From CAYQCE01 sp964415885 (lineage in GTDB: Bacteria; Zixibacteria; MSB-5A5; JAABVY01; JAHJOQ01), in NCBI GenBank assembly GCA_964415885.1, contig CAYQCE010000001.1, positions 52,159 to 116,158 on the forward strand: DNA of 64,000 nucleotides. The letters are read 5' to 3'. The first letter of the stretch is position 1, and every line of letters starts with the position of its first letter. Below are positions 44,210-53,696 of the stretch, in pieces. The notes under the pieces were generated by a model that saw only the letters and a program-made list of their open reading frames with translations, was not told the origin of the DNA and searched no databases. The position numbers and the translations under genes were made by a program.

Positions 44210-45061
44210 ATGAATCCCGGAGATAACAACCCTGGTATTACTGACACCATTAACGACTACGGTGGGTTGATAGCCGTCCTCGAGAAGATTCAGGCCAAGA
44301 ACGGTTACTTGCCGGAGGAGGAACTGCGCGAAGTTGCGAGAGTGACCGGTCGCTCTCTGGTGGATATTTACGGGGTCGCTACGTTTTACAAGGCGTTCAG
44401 TCTGGAGCCCCGTGGAAAGCATCTGGTGTCTGTCTGTCTCGGTACGGCCTGCCATGTTCGAGGTGGTCCTGCGATCGCAAAAGAGATCGAAAATCAACTC
44501 GGCGTCAGTGCCGGACAGACCACGGAAAACAGAGAGTTCACTTTCGAGACCGTCAACTGCCTCGGAGCTTGTGCTCTGGGTCCGGTTGTGGTGGTGGACG
44601 GTCACTACTTTCCGAGGGTCAGAACGTCTCAGGTCCGTGATATACTGGACAAGGCTCGCAAAGGCATGGCCAAGATTGATGTCGAGACTGACCGGCGAGT
44701 ATTCCCGCTTGAAGTTTGCTGCGCACGGTGCAATCACAGTCTTATGGACCCCCGGCACTCAATCGACGGCTATCCACCGATTCGCGTAACCGTTTCGTTC
44801 GGAGACAAGCATGGGAGAATGGCGTTGTCGAGCGTCTATGGCAGCTATCAAGTAGACAGCGAATACGAAATCCCACCGAATACTATCGTTGACGTGTTCT
44901 GTCCCCACTGCCATGCTGAGTTAATCGGAGGCACCAAATGTCCGGAGTGTGAAGCGCCCATGATACCAATGATCGTTAAGGGCGGAGGTGTCGTCCAGAT
45001 ATGCAGTCGCAAGGGATGCAAGGGTCACATCTTGGATATAGGCGGAGCATCAATTGACTGA
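44210..45061 (+). CDS. NuoE-like [2Fe-2S] subunit with C-terminal zinc-ribbon-like domain
   Basis: The 283-residue product has an N-terminal NuoE/HydA-gamma-like thioredoxin-fold [2Fe-2S] domain (about 15-155). The four ligands lie in CLGTAC (about 81-86) and NCLGAC (about 121-126). A C-terminal extension of about 110 residues contains CCARCNH, CPHCHAEL, CPECEAP and CSRKGC, suggesting zinc ribbons or a small iron-sulfur site absent from ordinary NuoE. In the family it works with NuoF to oxidise NADH. The next gene, 35 bases on, is NuoF-like, so the pair should form the NAD-binding part of the complex. Confidence 0.85.
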   Translation: MNPGDNNPGITDTINDYGGLIAVLEKIQAKNGYLPEEELREVARVTGRSLVDIYGVATFYKAFSLEPRGKHLVSVCLGTACHVRGGPAIAKEIENQLGVSAGQTTENREFTFETVNCLGACALGPVVVVDGHYFPRVRTSQVRDILDKARKGMAKIDVETDRRVFPLEVCCARCNHSLMDPRHSIDGYPPIRVTVSFGDKHGRMALSSVYGSYQVDSEYEIPPNTIVDVFCPHCHAELIGGTKCPECEAPMIPMIVKGGGVVQICSRKGCKGHILDIGGASID

Positions 45062-45096
45062 CCAGAGGGTCGCAAGCGAGCAGGAGAGATAGAAAG

Positions 45097-48000
45097 ATGG
45101 AAAAATGCTTGTCAGTCGAGCAGTTCAGCAGACTTCGTGATCGCATACTTGGCGAGAAGGATACGGAGTACGACAAACCGACGCTGGTAGTCTGCGCTGG
45201 TACGGGGGGATTGGCCAGCGGCTCCAACGACGTTATTCGTGCGATCAAGCGTTATATACTCGAAAGGAGTATGCAGTACAAAGTCCAGCTTCGTATTACC
45301 GGATGCCAGGGATTCTGCGAGATGGATCCGTTTATTGTCGTGGAACCCGGTAAGCAACTGTATCCGAAGCTTAACATGGAAGATGTGCCGAGGGTTATTG
45401 AAGCGGCCGTCGGCGGTTACATAGTCGATGACCTCATATATAGAGATTCGAGAGACCAAAGCTGCTATCATTGCCAGGATAACATCCCCTTTTTCGAGAA
45501 ACAGACACGGACTATTCTCGGAAGCAACCATAAGCTCGATCCGATTCGGGTTTTCAACTATCTCGAGCTGGGGGGATATGCAGCCCTGGAAAAGGTTCTC
45601 AGAGATCCCGATCCGGATCAGATCATTCAAGAGGTAATTGAGTCACAGATAAGAGGGCGCGGCGGGGCAGGTTTTCCGACTGGCAAGAAGTGGGAGCTCG
45701 CAAGAGCGTCCAGGAGCGTAGATGGCCGGAAGTTTGTCGTTTGCAATGCGGACGAGGGTGATCCCGGGGCTTACATGGATCGAAGTCTGCTCGAAGGCAA
45801 TCCGCACCAGATAATCGAGGGGATGATAATCGCCGGAATAGCCATAGGAGCGACTCAGGGGCTCATCTATGTACGCAGCGAGTACCCGCTCGCGATCAAA
45901 CATGCTCTGATAGCCATACGGCAGGCTCGAGAGATTGGCATTCTCGGTGAGAACATACTGGGAACAGGAATCAATTTTGAGATCGATGTGGTTCGGGGAG
46001 CCGGGGCATTCGTCTGCGGTGAGGAGACCGCTCTCATAAGATCGGTGGAGGGTTTCATCGGAGAGCCGCGCCAGCGACCCCCGTATCCAATCGAGAAGGG
46101 GATAAAGAACCGCCCGACATGCATCAATAATGTCGAGACTCTCGCCAATATCCCCGTGATTGTGGGGAAAGGCGCCGATGAATACACCAAGGTTGGAGTG
46201 CCCGGCAATACCGGAACCAAGATATTTTCACTCGTCGGCAAGATTCGAAACACTGGCCTTGTTGAAGTCCCCCTCGGAATGTCCATTGGCGAAGTCGTGT
46301 ATGATATTGGCGGGGGCGCCGTAGGAGACGCCACAATCAAAGCCGTTCAAACGGGCGGTCCCTCCGGGGGCTGCATTCCCGCCGACAAATTTGATATGCC
46401 TATCAGCTATGACAGTCTTGCTGAGGCTGGCTCGATCATGGGGTCCGGCGGCATGATCGTCATGGACGAGAACACGTGCATGGTTGACGTAGCGAAGTAC
46501 TTCATGAGTTTCCTGAAGGATGAATCCTGCGGCAAGTGTTTCACGTGTCGCAAGGGCACTCAGCGTATGTACGAGATTCTCGATGATATTTCAAAGGGAG
46601 AGGCGACCCTGGAAGACCTCGCTCTTCTCGAAGAACTTGCCTACGTGGTGAAAGACACGACAATGTGTGGGCTGGGGCAATCAGCTCCGAATCCGGTATT
46701 GAGCACACTGCGGTATTTCCGGGATGAGTATGAAAGGCATATCGTTGACAAGAGATGCGATGCCTTTGTATGTAAAGAACTCGTCGGGGCTCCGTGTCAA
46801 TCTGCATGTCCGGTGGGAACTGAGGCGTGGCGATATGTCGCACACATTTCTCGCAATGAATACAAGGAAGCTTACCAGGTCATCAGGAAAGCTAATCCGT
46901 TCCCCTCGGTGTGTGCCCGCGTCTGCGATCATCCATGCGAAAATAGATGTCGTCTCGGGAATAGCGGAGACGATCCGGTTGCGATTCGTGCATTGAAACG
47001 TTTCGTGACCGATCGAATAGAACCGTCGACGTATGTGCCCGAGAGGAGGGAATGGCCTTCGGGCGATCCGCCGTCGGTAGCCATTGTAGGATCCGGTCCG
47101 GCCGGTCTCACCGCCGCTCACTACCTGTCCATTCATGGATGCAAAGTGACAGTCTTCGAGGCGGAAGACGAGGCGGGTGGAATGCTGTATTGTGCAATAC
47201 CGTCCTATAGACTGCCGCGTGATGTGATCAAGAAAGAAATCGAGAGTCTGGTTGATGACAATGTTACCGTTCAGTGCAAGCGTGCACTCGGAAAGGACTT
47301 CACGGTCGACAGCCTGCTCGAGGATGGCTACGGCGCAGTTCTGCTGGCGATGGGAGCCCACAAGAGCCGGCCGCTCAAGCTCGAGAATGAGGATGCGGAA
47401 GGTATAATCCCCTCCATTGAATTCCTCAAAGCATTCAATCTTCGGGATGAACAGCTCGCGAAAGGCAGAGTCGGTGTGATCGGAGGCGGAAACTCGGCTA
47501 TCGACGCTGCGCGTATGGCTCTGCGACAGAAAGATGTCGAGAGTGTGACAATACTCTATCGACGGACTCATGAGGAAATGCCTGCATTCTCCGAAGAAAT
47601 AGAGGCTGCGGAGCAGGAAGGCGTGCAGATCGACACGCTGCTCACGCCAACAGAAGTACTCACGAGAGACGGTCGTCTCACCGGTATCGTGTGTGTCAAA
47701 AACGAACTCGGCGATACCGACTCCAGCGGTCGTCGCAGACCCGTTCCTGTCGAGGGGACAGACCACTCGATAGAGCTTGATACACTGATAGTGGCAATTA
47801 GTGAAGACAGCGGAACTGATTGTATCTCGCCGGCGAAGTCGAGTGGTATCGAGATAACCAGGTGGAGTACTGTCCAGATTGATTCAAAAACCATGCAGAC
47901 GAACAAGCCGGGCGTATTCGCGGCCGGAGACGTGACCACAGGTCCAAATACCGTCATTCAGGCTATAGCTGCCGGAAAGAGGGCAGCATCCATGATAGAG

Positions 48001-48291
48001 AAATATCTCCTGAAGGAAGCGATGGTTGAGCCTGTGGATTCGAATATGCCGAGTGTCTATGTCGAACCGGTGAGTTCCGATGTAGTCCAGGTGGAGGGCG
48101 AGGGCAGAATTGAGACTCCCCGCGCATCGGTAGCCTGGAGGAAACGTAACTTCGCGGAAGTCGAGGTGTCCATGTCTGCTCAGGAAGCTACACGCGAGGC
48201 CTGTAGATGCTTGAGGTGCGACCTGGAATTCACCGAACCCAAGAAGAAACAGGAACAGCAGTCGGAACCTGCAGCAGTGGGAGGTAGGTGA
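45097..48291 (+). CDS. NuoF-GltD fusion: NADH-binding flavoprotein joined to NADPH-type glutamate synthase small subunit
   Basis: The 1064-residue protein begins with a thioredoxin-like [2Fe-2S] domain (about 25-120). NuoF's FMN/NADH domain follows (RGRGGAGFPTGKKW at about 185), and its SLBB/[4Fe-4S] end (CGKCFTCRKG, about 477, and later CGLGQ). Then comes a GltD-like N-terminal iron-sulfur domain (APCQSACPVGTEAW... and PFPSVCARVCDHPCENRCR, about 565-615), an FAD domain (GSGPAGLTAAHYL, about 664) and an NADPH domain (GGGNSAIDAARMA, about 796). The two enzymes are normally separate, so a direct NADH/NADPH/FMN/FAD relay in one chain is implied, as in bifurcating transhydrogenase-type enzymes. 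Direction of flow is unknown. Confidence 0.85.
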   Translation: MEKCLSVEQFSRLRDRILGEKDTEYDKPTLVVCAGTGGLASGSNDVIRAIKRYILERSMQYKVQLRITGCQGFCEMDPFIVVEPGKQLYPKLNMEDVPRVIEAAVGGYIVDDLIYRDSRDQSCYHCQDNIPFFEKQTRTILGSNHKLDPIRVFNYLELGGYAALEKVLRDPDPDQIIQEVIESQIRGRGGAGFPTGKKWELARASRSVDGRKFVVCNADEGDPGAYMDRSLLEGNPHQIIEGMIIAGIAIGATQGLIYVRSEYPLAIKHALIAIRQAREIGILGENILGTGINFEIDVVRGAGAFVCGEETALIRSVEGFIGEPRQRPPYPIEKGIKNRPTCINNVETLANIPVIVGKGADEYTKVGVPGNTGTKIFSLVGKIRNTGLVEVPLGMSIGEVVYDIGGGAVGDATIKAVQTGGPSGGCIPADKFDMPISYDSLAEAGSIMGSGGMIVMDENTCMVDVAKYFMSFLKDESCGKCFTCRKGTQRMYEILDDISKGEATLEDLALLEELAYVVKDTTMCGLGQSAPNPVLSTLRYFRDEYERHIVDKRCDAFVCKELVGAPCQSACPVGTEAWRYVAHISRNEYKEAYQVIRKANPFPSVCARVCDHPCENRCRLGNSGDDPVAIRALKRFVTDRIEPSTYVPERREWPSGDPPSVAIVGSGPAGLTAAHYLSIHGCKVTVFEAEDEAGGMLYCAIPSYRLPRDVIKKEIESLVDDNVTVQCKRALGKDFTVDSLLEDGYGAVLLAMGAHKSRPLKLENEDAEGIIPSIEFLKAFNLRDEQLAKGRVGVIGGGNSAIDAARMALRQKDVESVTILYRRTHEEMPAFSEEIEAAEQEGVQIDTLLTPTEVLTRDGRLTGIVCVKNELGDTDSSGRRRPVPVEGTDHSIELDTLIVAISEDSGTDCISPAKSSGIEITRWSTVQIDSKTMQTNKPGVFAAGDVTTGPNTVIQAIAAGKRAASMIEKYLLKEAMVEPVDSNMPSVYVEPVSSDVVQVEGEGRIETPRASVAWRKRNFAEVEVSMSAQEATREACRCLRCDLEFTEPKKKQEQQSEPAAVGGR

Positions 48292-48293
48292 AA

Positions 48294-48971
48294 ATGATCA
48301 CACTGAAAATCAACGGCCTCAATGTCACTGTGGAGCCCGGCACTACGCTGCTCGAAGCAGCTCAGAGTGTCGGCTTCCCGATTCCAACTCTATGCTACAT
48401 GGAAGGTTTGTCACCCTACGGTGCGTGCAGACTGTGCGTTGTCGAAATTGGAGAAGGCAGGAGATCTCGTCTCGTTTCTTCATGCACGTATCTGGCCGAA
48501 GAAGGTCTGGTGGTTCGAACGGCGTCAGCACGTGTCTTGAGAGCCAGGAGAGTGGTGATAGAGCTGCATCTGGCGTCATGTCCTCAATCGAAGGTCTTGC
48601 AGGACCTCGCTGCGGAACACGGTGTTCACCAACAGCGATTCCATCAGGAGTATGAGGACTGCATCCTTTGCGGATTATGTGTAAGGATGTGCGAGGAGCA
48701 GATGATGGCCAAGGCAATTGGATTCAGAGGCCGAGGACAGGATCGCTCCATTGGGACCCCCTTCGACGTTAAATCGGATGCCTGCAGGCTATGTGGAGGA
48801 TGCATCTACGTTTGCCCGGCGTGCACTCTCAGGTGTACCTACACTGAACCTGAGAAGGCCGTGTGCGGAGGATGTGCGAACCTTCGGCCACCGTGCGTTG
48901 ACAAGGAAGAATTCAATGACATGATGTGTTACATGGAACCCTGTGTTGCGTGTGAGATAAAGAAGAACTGA
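48294..48971 (+). CDS. NuoG-N/HoxU-like [2Fe-2S]/[4Fe-4S] subunit
   Basis: The 225-residue iron-sulfur subunit opens with a plant-type [2Fe-2S] ferredoxin fold (about 1-80; CYMEG...ACRLCVVE...SC). Two ferredoxin-like [4Fe-4S] sites follow, CILCGLCVRMC (about 123-133) and CRLCGGCIYVCPACTLRC (about 163-180), and a C-terminal Cys cluster CGGCANLRPPC. The NuoG HxxxCxxC motif is not clear; only H and C in ELHLASCPQS are visible, so that cluster may be missing. It connects NuoEF to other electron carriers in NAD-linked hydrogenase and formate dehydrogenase complexes. The ATG at 48294 has GGGAGG nine bases upstream. It starts two bases after the NuoF-GltD stop. Confidence 0.8.
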   Translation: MITLKINGLNVTVEPGTTLLEAAQSVGFPIPTLCYMEGLSPYGACRLCVVEIGEGRRSRLVSSCTYLAEEGLVVRTASARVLRARRVVIELHLASCPQSKVLQDLAAEHGVHQQRFHQEYEDCILCGLCVRMCEEQMMAKAIGFRGRGQDRSIGTPFDVKSDACRLCGGCIYVCPACTLRCTYTEPEKAVCGGCANLRPPCVDKEEFNDMMCYMEPCVACEIKKN

Positions 48972-48993
48972 GTTTGAATACGGAGGAAGAGAG

Positions 48994-50583
48994 ATGGCAG
49001 TTACGCTCTCCAAAATAAACGCCACAGCAGCGACCCTCACCAAGAATCGAACGGAAGGGTCTATCTGCCCTAACTCGGGCATGTGTGTCACATGCGTAGA
49101 TGGCTGCATCGGGATGTGCGAGATTGGTAAGTCGGCTTACAGAGGGCACGAGGTTATCTATCCTCAGCCGTTCGGCGTCATCACTACCGCTTCGGAGAAG
49201 ACTTACCCGGTAGACTATTCTCACTTCAACATTATGGGAACTGCTGTCGGCGCAAAGGGCGTCGAAGCTGACAGCGATGTCGCGATCTTTCCGAACGTCA
49301 ATCTGGAAGTTGCGGTGGGCAAAGACAAGGGGCTCAAGTTCCGTCTGCCGATAATGATCCCGGGTATTGGATCAACAGATGTTGCCAAGAACAACTGGGA
49401 GGGGCTCGCGATCGGGACCGCTCTCGCCGGGACTGGGCTGACAATCGGTGAGAATGTCGTGGGAATGGACCCCGAGGCGACGATCGAGAAAGGGCGTGTT
49501 GTCGACACCGTGGATTTGAAGAGGCGAGTCAAGCTGTTCAGCGATCACCAGCGAGACGGATACGGTGCGACTATAGTGCAGGCGAATGTGGAGGATACCC
49601 GACTCGGCGTTCAGGAATACGCGATCGAAAAACTGGGTGTCCAGGTTGTCGAGATGAAGTGGGGGCAGGGTGCTAAGAACATCGGTGGCGAGGTCAAGAT
49701 AAAGAGCCTTAAGAAGGCTCAAATGCTGTATGATCGCGGCTACGTTGTGCTTCCGAATCCTACGGATCCGAACGTTATCAAAGCTTTCGAGCGCGGTGCA
49801 TTCAAGGAGTTCGAGCGGCACTCCCGACTTGGAATGGTCGAAGAGGAGGCGTTCGCGAAGCGCGCCGAGGAGTTGCGCTCCGCCGGCGCGAAGTACATCT
49901 CTCTGAAGACCGGTGCCTATACACCTGCGGACCTCGCAAGGGCAATCAAGTTTTCCTCCAAGTACGGAATCGACTACCTTACGGTTGATGGTGCAGGAGG
50001 GGGAACCGGTATGAGCCCGTGGCGAATGATGAATGAATGGGGTGTTCCTCCGGTGGAGCTGCATTCACTTCTCTATGAGTATGCAAAGCGTCTGGATGAC
50101 AAGGGCGAATATGTACCAGACCTGATTTTGGCTGGGGGATTCACGTTCGAAGACCAGATGTTCAAGGGTCTGGCCCTCGGCGCACCTTACGTCAAGCTTA
50201 TTGGCATGGCTCGCAGCCCGCTGGCCGCAGCGATGGTCGGCAAAACAATCGGCTCGGCTATCGACGCATACCAGTTGCCGGTCTACGTGGAACGCTTCGG
50301 CACAAGTCGCGATGAGATTTTCGTGACGTCCGGCGATCTCCGCAAGGAGCTTGGGGACAAGGAATTCGAGGCGCTTCCACCCGGAGCGATCGGGCTGTAC
50401 ACTTATTACGAACGCCTGGCGCAGGGACTGAAGCAGCTTATGTGCGGAAGCCGCAAGTTCTCTCTGGAGCATATCGATCGCCTGGATATTGCGGCATTGA
50501 CTCACGAAGCTTCGGAAGTAAGTGGCATCCAGTATGTCATGGATGCGACCAGGGATGAGGTTGATACGATTCTCAATAGCTGA
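48994..50583 (+). CDS. FMN-binding glutamate synthase domain (GltB central/FMN) protein
   Basis: The 529-residue protein is like the FMN-binding synthase domain of glutamate synthase. It has an N-terminal [4Fe-4S]-type Cys cluster (CPNSGMCVTCVDGCIGMC, about 25-42) and a TIM-barrel with KTGAYTPADLARAI, GAGGGTGMSP and GGFTFEDQMFKGLALGA. It lacks the N-terminal glutaminase and the C-terminal beta-helix of bacterial GltB, so it is not a full glutamate synthase. Stand-alone copies occur in archaea and many anaerobes. With the GltD part of the preceding fusion it could take NADPH or ferredoxin electrons, and whether it makes glutamate is unproven. Start: ATG at 48994, with GGAGGAAGAGAG a few bases upstream. 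Confidence 0.85.
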   Translation: MAVTLSKINATAATLTKNRTEGSICPNSGMCVTCVDGCIGMCEIGKSAYRGHEVIYPQPFGVITTASEKTYPVDYSHFNIMGTAVGAKGVEADSDVAIFPNVNLEVAVGKDKGLKFRLPIMIPGIGSTDVAKNNWEGLAIGTALAGTGLTIGENVVGMDPEATIEKGRVVDTVDLKRRVKLFSDHQRDGYGATIVQANVEDTRLGVQEYAIEKLGVQVVEMKWGQGAKNIGGEVKIKSLKKAQMLYDRGYVVLPNPTDPNVIKAFERGAFKEFERHSRLGMVEEEAFAKRAEELRSAGAKYISLKTGAYTPADLARAIKFSSKYGIDYLTVDGAGGGTGMSPWRMMNEWGVPPVELHSLLYEYAKRLDDKGEYVPDLILAGGFTFEDQMFKGLALGAPYVKLIGMARSPLAAAMVGKTIGSAIDAYQLPVYVERFGTSRDEIFVTSGDLRKELGDKEFEALPPGAIGLYTYYERLAQGLKQLMCGSRKFSLEHIDRLDIAALTHEASEVSGIQYVMDATRDEVDTILNS

Positions 50584-50600
50584 TTCGAGATGTTATGTTT

Positions 50601-50650
50601 GCTCCCCGCTCGGATAGAGCTCCGGGAAGAAGTCCCGGATATCAGGGAGC
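50601..50650. terminator. Nested hairpin after the GltB-like gene
   Basis: TCCGGGA (50621-50627) and TCCCGGA (50633-50639) form a 7-bp hairpin, inside an outer pair GCTCCC (50601-50606) and GGGAGC (50645-50650). It lies between the GltB-like gene and the orphan sensor gene. There is no clean T-run, so it may attenuate rather than end transcription. Confidence 0.35.
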
Positions 50651-50722
50651 AGACTCTTCCCATACGGATCTGTGACGCAGAGGAATCGTAAAAGACTGCC
50701 TCCTGAGGACAGAGGATGTCTT

Positions 50723-51505
50723 ATGATCAACTCTGATACTCCAGAAGAGGTCAAACTTCGTTCTCTTCAAGATCGAGCTGAAGAGCTTGACTGTTACTAT
50801 TCTGTCCACGAGCTTTTGAACGAGAGTTCGAAAGCCGTGGATGAAATATGTCATGACTTTCTGCGTGCATTATCTCCCGGCCTGCTGCCCGAGTCGGAAT
50901 TCGCGACTGCAATCTCGTTCAATTGTAAGACGTTCGGTTGTGCTGAATCGGAGTCCGCGGAGTTGGTGTATGCGGAAGATCTCATTTCGGGACAGCCGGC
51001 AATCGGGGAATTGAAGATCTATTTCACGAGCGATCAGAGACGACCAGCTTCCGCGAGACTACCCGAAAACAGAGTTAGGATTATTAGAACTGTGGGCAGG
51101 ATGCTGGGAAGGCATTTCGCCGACCTCCAGATAAACAGGCTAATCGACGATCAGCATCTGGCTTGCGAGGAGCTTGCGGATACTCAGATCACGCGCAAAT
51201 CGGCGATTAGCTGTTGCCGCTGTATCGACCGCCTGCTTTTCCGCATAATGTCACAGAAGCTGCTACTGGCAATTCACCTTGGGGCAAATCGCTATCAAGG
51301 CTCAGTTTGTCCGTTTCTCAGAATTTCTCTTCCGGATGACAGCTCTTATGCGAGCGGAACTCTTGTTCCAACCGGGGGAACCGTCTGGTGTGGCCTGGAA
51401 GATGCCGGTGCCGGCGTAGATTATGACTCTGCACCGACAGTCAGAGACCTGCTCTTCTCGGAGCTACGGATGACCGGAGACGAATGCATCATACGTGACA
51501 GTTGA
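50723..51505 (+). CDS. Orphan sensor-domain protein related to the kinase at 40320
   Basis: The 260-residue protein begins LQDRAEELDCYYSVHELLNESSKAVDEI. This matches in pattern the second sensor unit of the kinase at 40320 (RVKELSCLYDIARVASNPDTPLEEV) and continues in parallel to about residue 135. The C-terminal 120 residues include KSAISCCRCIDRL and lack kinase, cyclase or DNA-binding motifs I recognise. It could be a ligand-binding accessory protein or a truncated kinase. The ATG at 50723 has GAGGA six bases upstream. It is the last gene in this direction, separated from the Glt gene by a hairpin. Confidence 0.6.
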   Translation: MINSDTPEEVKLRSLQDRAEELDCYYSVHELLNESSKAVDEICHDFLRALSPGLLPESEFATAISFNCKTFGCAESESAELVYAEDLISGQPAIGELKIYFTSDQRRPASARLPENRVRIIRTVGRMLGRHFADLQINRLIDDQHLACEELADTQITRKSAISCCRCIDRLLFRIMSQKLLLAIHLGANRYQGSVCPFLRISLPDDSSYASGTLVPTGGTVWCGLEDAGAGVDYDSAPTVRDLLFSELRMTGDECIIRDS

Positions 51506-51554
51506 GATACTCGGTTCGACAGCAGTTCTACCAATATCTTTGATAGCGGGGCTC

Positions 51555-51683
51555 GCTCTTCTCTCAAGTAGAAGAGCCGGGAACGAAGTACGCTGCCAGA
51601 ATCGAATGTGGCGCGGCGCAGGAGCGAGGTTTTTTGACTCTTTTTGATTTCCTCGAGCATACTCGCACACCGTCAAAAAGAGT
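51555..51683. other. Inverted repeats after the orphan sensor gene
   Basis: The 51555-51577 segment is a perfect hairpin (GCTCTTCT / AGAAGAGC). Further on, ACTCTTTTTGA (51637-51647) and TCAAAAAGAGT (51673-51683) form an 11-bp inverted repeat. They lie between the convergent sensor and FG-GAP genes and probably include transcription stops for both. Confidence 0.4.
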
Positions 51684-51763
51684 GATAGCTGACCAGGAAG
51701 AAGTTTCTATACTCACGTTTCTCGATCGGCCTCGTGTTAAAGCGTTCGGGAATGGACTCTCTA

Positions 51764-53617
51764 TCAGCAGTCCGGTACTCCATCCCCATCCGGGTCACAG
51801 GGCATCGGACCACCCTGGAATACATAGCCTATCAGGTAAACTATATCATCTATGTCTGACGCTGAGGAGCAATTGACGTCTCCGGACTCAGCCGGCACTG
51901 GTTCTGCGCCTCCCTGAAAGACATAGGCGATCAAGTACACAATGTCGTCTATGTCAATCGCACCGGTTGCATCGGCATCTCCGCATTGATACATTCCAAC
52001 AGTAATTCGAATGAACTCCTCTGAAACCGCTTCACCGTCGTCCGCGGCGAACATCACATTTTCATATACTCCCTCCTGATCCAAAGTGGGAGTCCAGGAG
52101 AACGTACCCTTGTACTTCTGAAGAGTCTCGCTCCAGCCTTCGAAGTCGAACGACGCCCCGGAAGGCAGATTCCCGGAGTAGAGAGTAACTGAATCAAGAT
52201 CGGGATCTACGGCAGTTACCGCAAACGACAGCGTCTCTTCCGGCGCTACTAATTTGTTCCCGATAGGATCCAGATTCGGTGCCTGATTGGGAACCTGAAC
52301 TGACTCGACATATAGATGGACACGCCCACGGTAAGAGTCGAAACCGGGTGCTCCAAAGGCTACGACCCTTGTCTCATCTCCACCGTATCCTTCCCAGATG
52401 GCGACGGATTTTCCCATTTCCTCGCTCGCATCGACACCGAGAATTGTTGTATCTGCCGTGGGCGGATTGCCCCCGCTGATTACCACAGTACCGCCTCCTT
52501 CGGTTGCGGCATCATCGTTCCCGGGCATACCGGCGAGTATGTCATCAATACCGTCCGCGTCTATATCAGCACCGGAGGCAACTGCAAAACCGAGGTAGTC
52601 CGACTGAGCGCGCTCGAGAGAGTATTCGAAGTCCGCACTATCATCTGCTCCCACACCACCGAAGTAAACGTAGATTTTACCCGTTGCACTGCCACCGACA
52701 GAGTAGCCGTCTGTGCCCATAATCAAATCTGCATGTGAGTCGTTGTTTACATCGCCGGAAGTTAACGCATGGCCGAACTTGTGACCCGCGAGACTTCCAG
52801 TAATGGTTAGATCCACAACAGTGTCTGCTGAAGGACCGCCGTAATATATGTAAACCCTTCCCTGGTTCAGGACCGTATCATCATAGCTATACGCACCAAC
52901 CGCGACATCCGAGTAGTTGTCTCCGTTGTACTCAAGACAGGAAACTGAGAATCCGAATCGCTCTCCATCCGCTTCGCCGACTATCACTCTGTCCGCAATA
53001 GCATTCGGTGAGCTTCCACCGTAGAAGATGTATGCTTTGCCGGCATTGTCAAAGCCACCATGATCGGCACGATAGGCGCCGATGATGACGTCATCTGACA
53101 GGTCTGCATTGAAGTCTCCGGCGTAACTGACTGCCGTTCCGAAGTAATCGTTTTGGGCCTCACCCGTGAATGTAACATCAGCAGTGGTATCCGCTGATGG
53201 CCCGCAGTAGTATAGAAATGCGGCTCCGGCGTTCTGCTCGGGCTGGTCGTAGAACGGTGCGCCAACAAGTAGATCGGTGTAGCCGTCATCATTGAAATCT
53301 CCTGCCGATGACAGCGAATTGCCAAAGAACGAGCTCTCCACTCCCATGAGCACATGATCCGCTACCAGATCGGCGGATGGCCCGCCGAGATAGATATAGA
53401 CCTTGCCGGAGGACACGCCAGCGTCATCTGCAGCGGGGGAAGATATTATCAAGTCGGAATAGCCATCTCCATCAAAATCGACTGTGCAAACTGCTGTTCC
53501 AAATTGATCGCCGGGAGACTCTCCGTGAGGTTGATCGAGCAGATCGAACGCTAAGGTTCCCTCGGAAGCCATCACAAAAAACGCTGCCAAAGCAGCTAAT
53601 GCCAACAATCTAAACAT
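51764..53617 (-). CDS. Secreted FG-GAP (integrin-alpha-like) repeat protein with dockerin
   Basis: The 617-residue product has a signal peptide (about 4-22) and seven or so FG-GAP beta-propeller repeats (about 35-430). Each contains an FGxxV start, a DFNxDGxxDLxxGA calcium-binding loop and the phrase VYIYYGGPSADT. An Ig/cadherin-like domain follows (about 440-545), then a C-terminal dockerin pair with DIDDIVYLI twice. FG-GAP propellers are ligand-binding, so an adhesion or polymer-binding role is likely. It has no catalytic motif. Start: ATG with AGGTGACAAG upstream. It is a single gene with its own start region, preceded by the type IX-sorted protein. Confidence 0.8.
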   Translation of the reverse strand: MFRLLALAALAAFFVMASEGTLAFDLLDQPHGESPGDQFGTAVCTVDFDGDGYSDLIISSPAADDAGVSSGKVYIYLGGPSADLVADHVLMGVESSFFGNSLSSAGDFNDDGYTDLLVGAPFYDQPEQNAGAAFLYYCGPSADTTADVTFTGEAQNDYFGTAVSYAGDFNADLSDDVIIGAYRADHGGFDNAGKAYIFYGGSSPNAIADRVIVGEADGERFGFSVSCLEYNGDNYSDVAVGAYSYDDTVLNQGRVYIYYGGPSADTVVDLTITGSLAGHKFGHALTSGDVNNDSHADLIMGTDGYSVGGSATGKIYVYFGGVGADDSADFEYSLERAQSDYLGFAVASGADIDADGIDDILAGMPGNDDAATEGGGTVVISGGNPPTADTTILGVDASEEMGKSVAIWEGYGGDETRVVAFGAPGFDSYRGRVHLYVESVQVPNQAPNLDPIGNKLVAPEETLSFAVTAVDPDLDSVTLYSGNLPSGASFDFEGWSETLQKYKGTFSWTPTLDQEGVYENVMFAADDGEAVSEEFIRITVGMYQCGDADATGAIDIDDIVYLIAYVFQGGAEPVPAESGDVNCSSASDIDDIVYLIGYVFQGGPMPCDPDGDGVPDC

Positions 53618-53696
53618 CTTGTCACCTGCCTACAAATGAAAAGGGGAGGAGTTGGAGAGAACTCCCCCCCTGTCTATGTATCGGAAAGAGAGTGCT

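Noticed and set aside
48994..50583. Complete glutamate synthase large subunit
   Set aside because: The glutaminase domain and the C-terminal beta-helix are missing; only the FMN synthase-like part is present.
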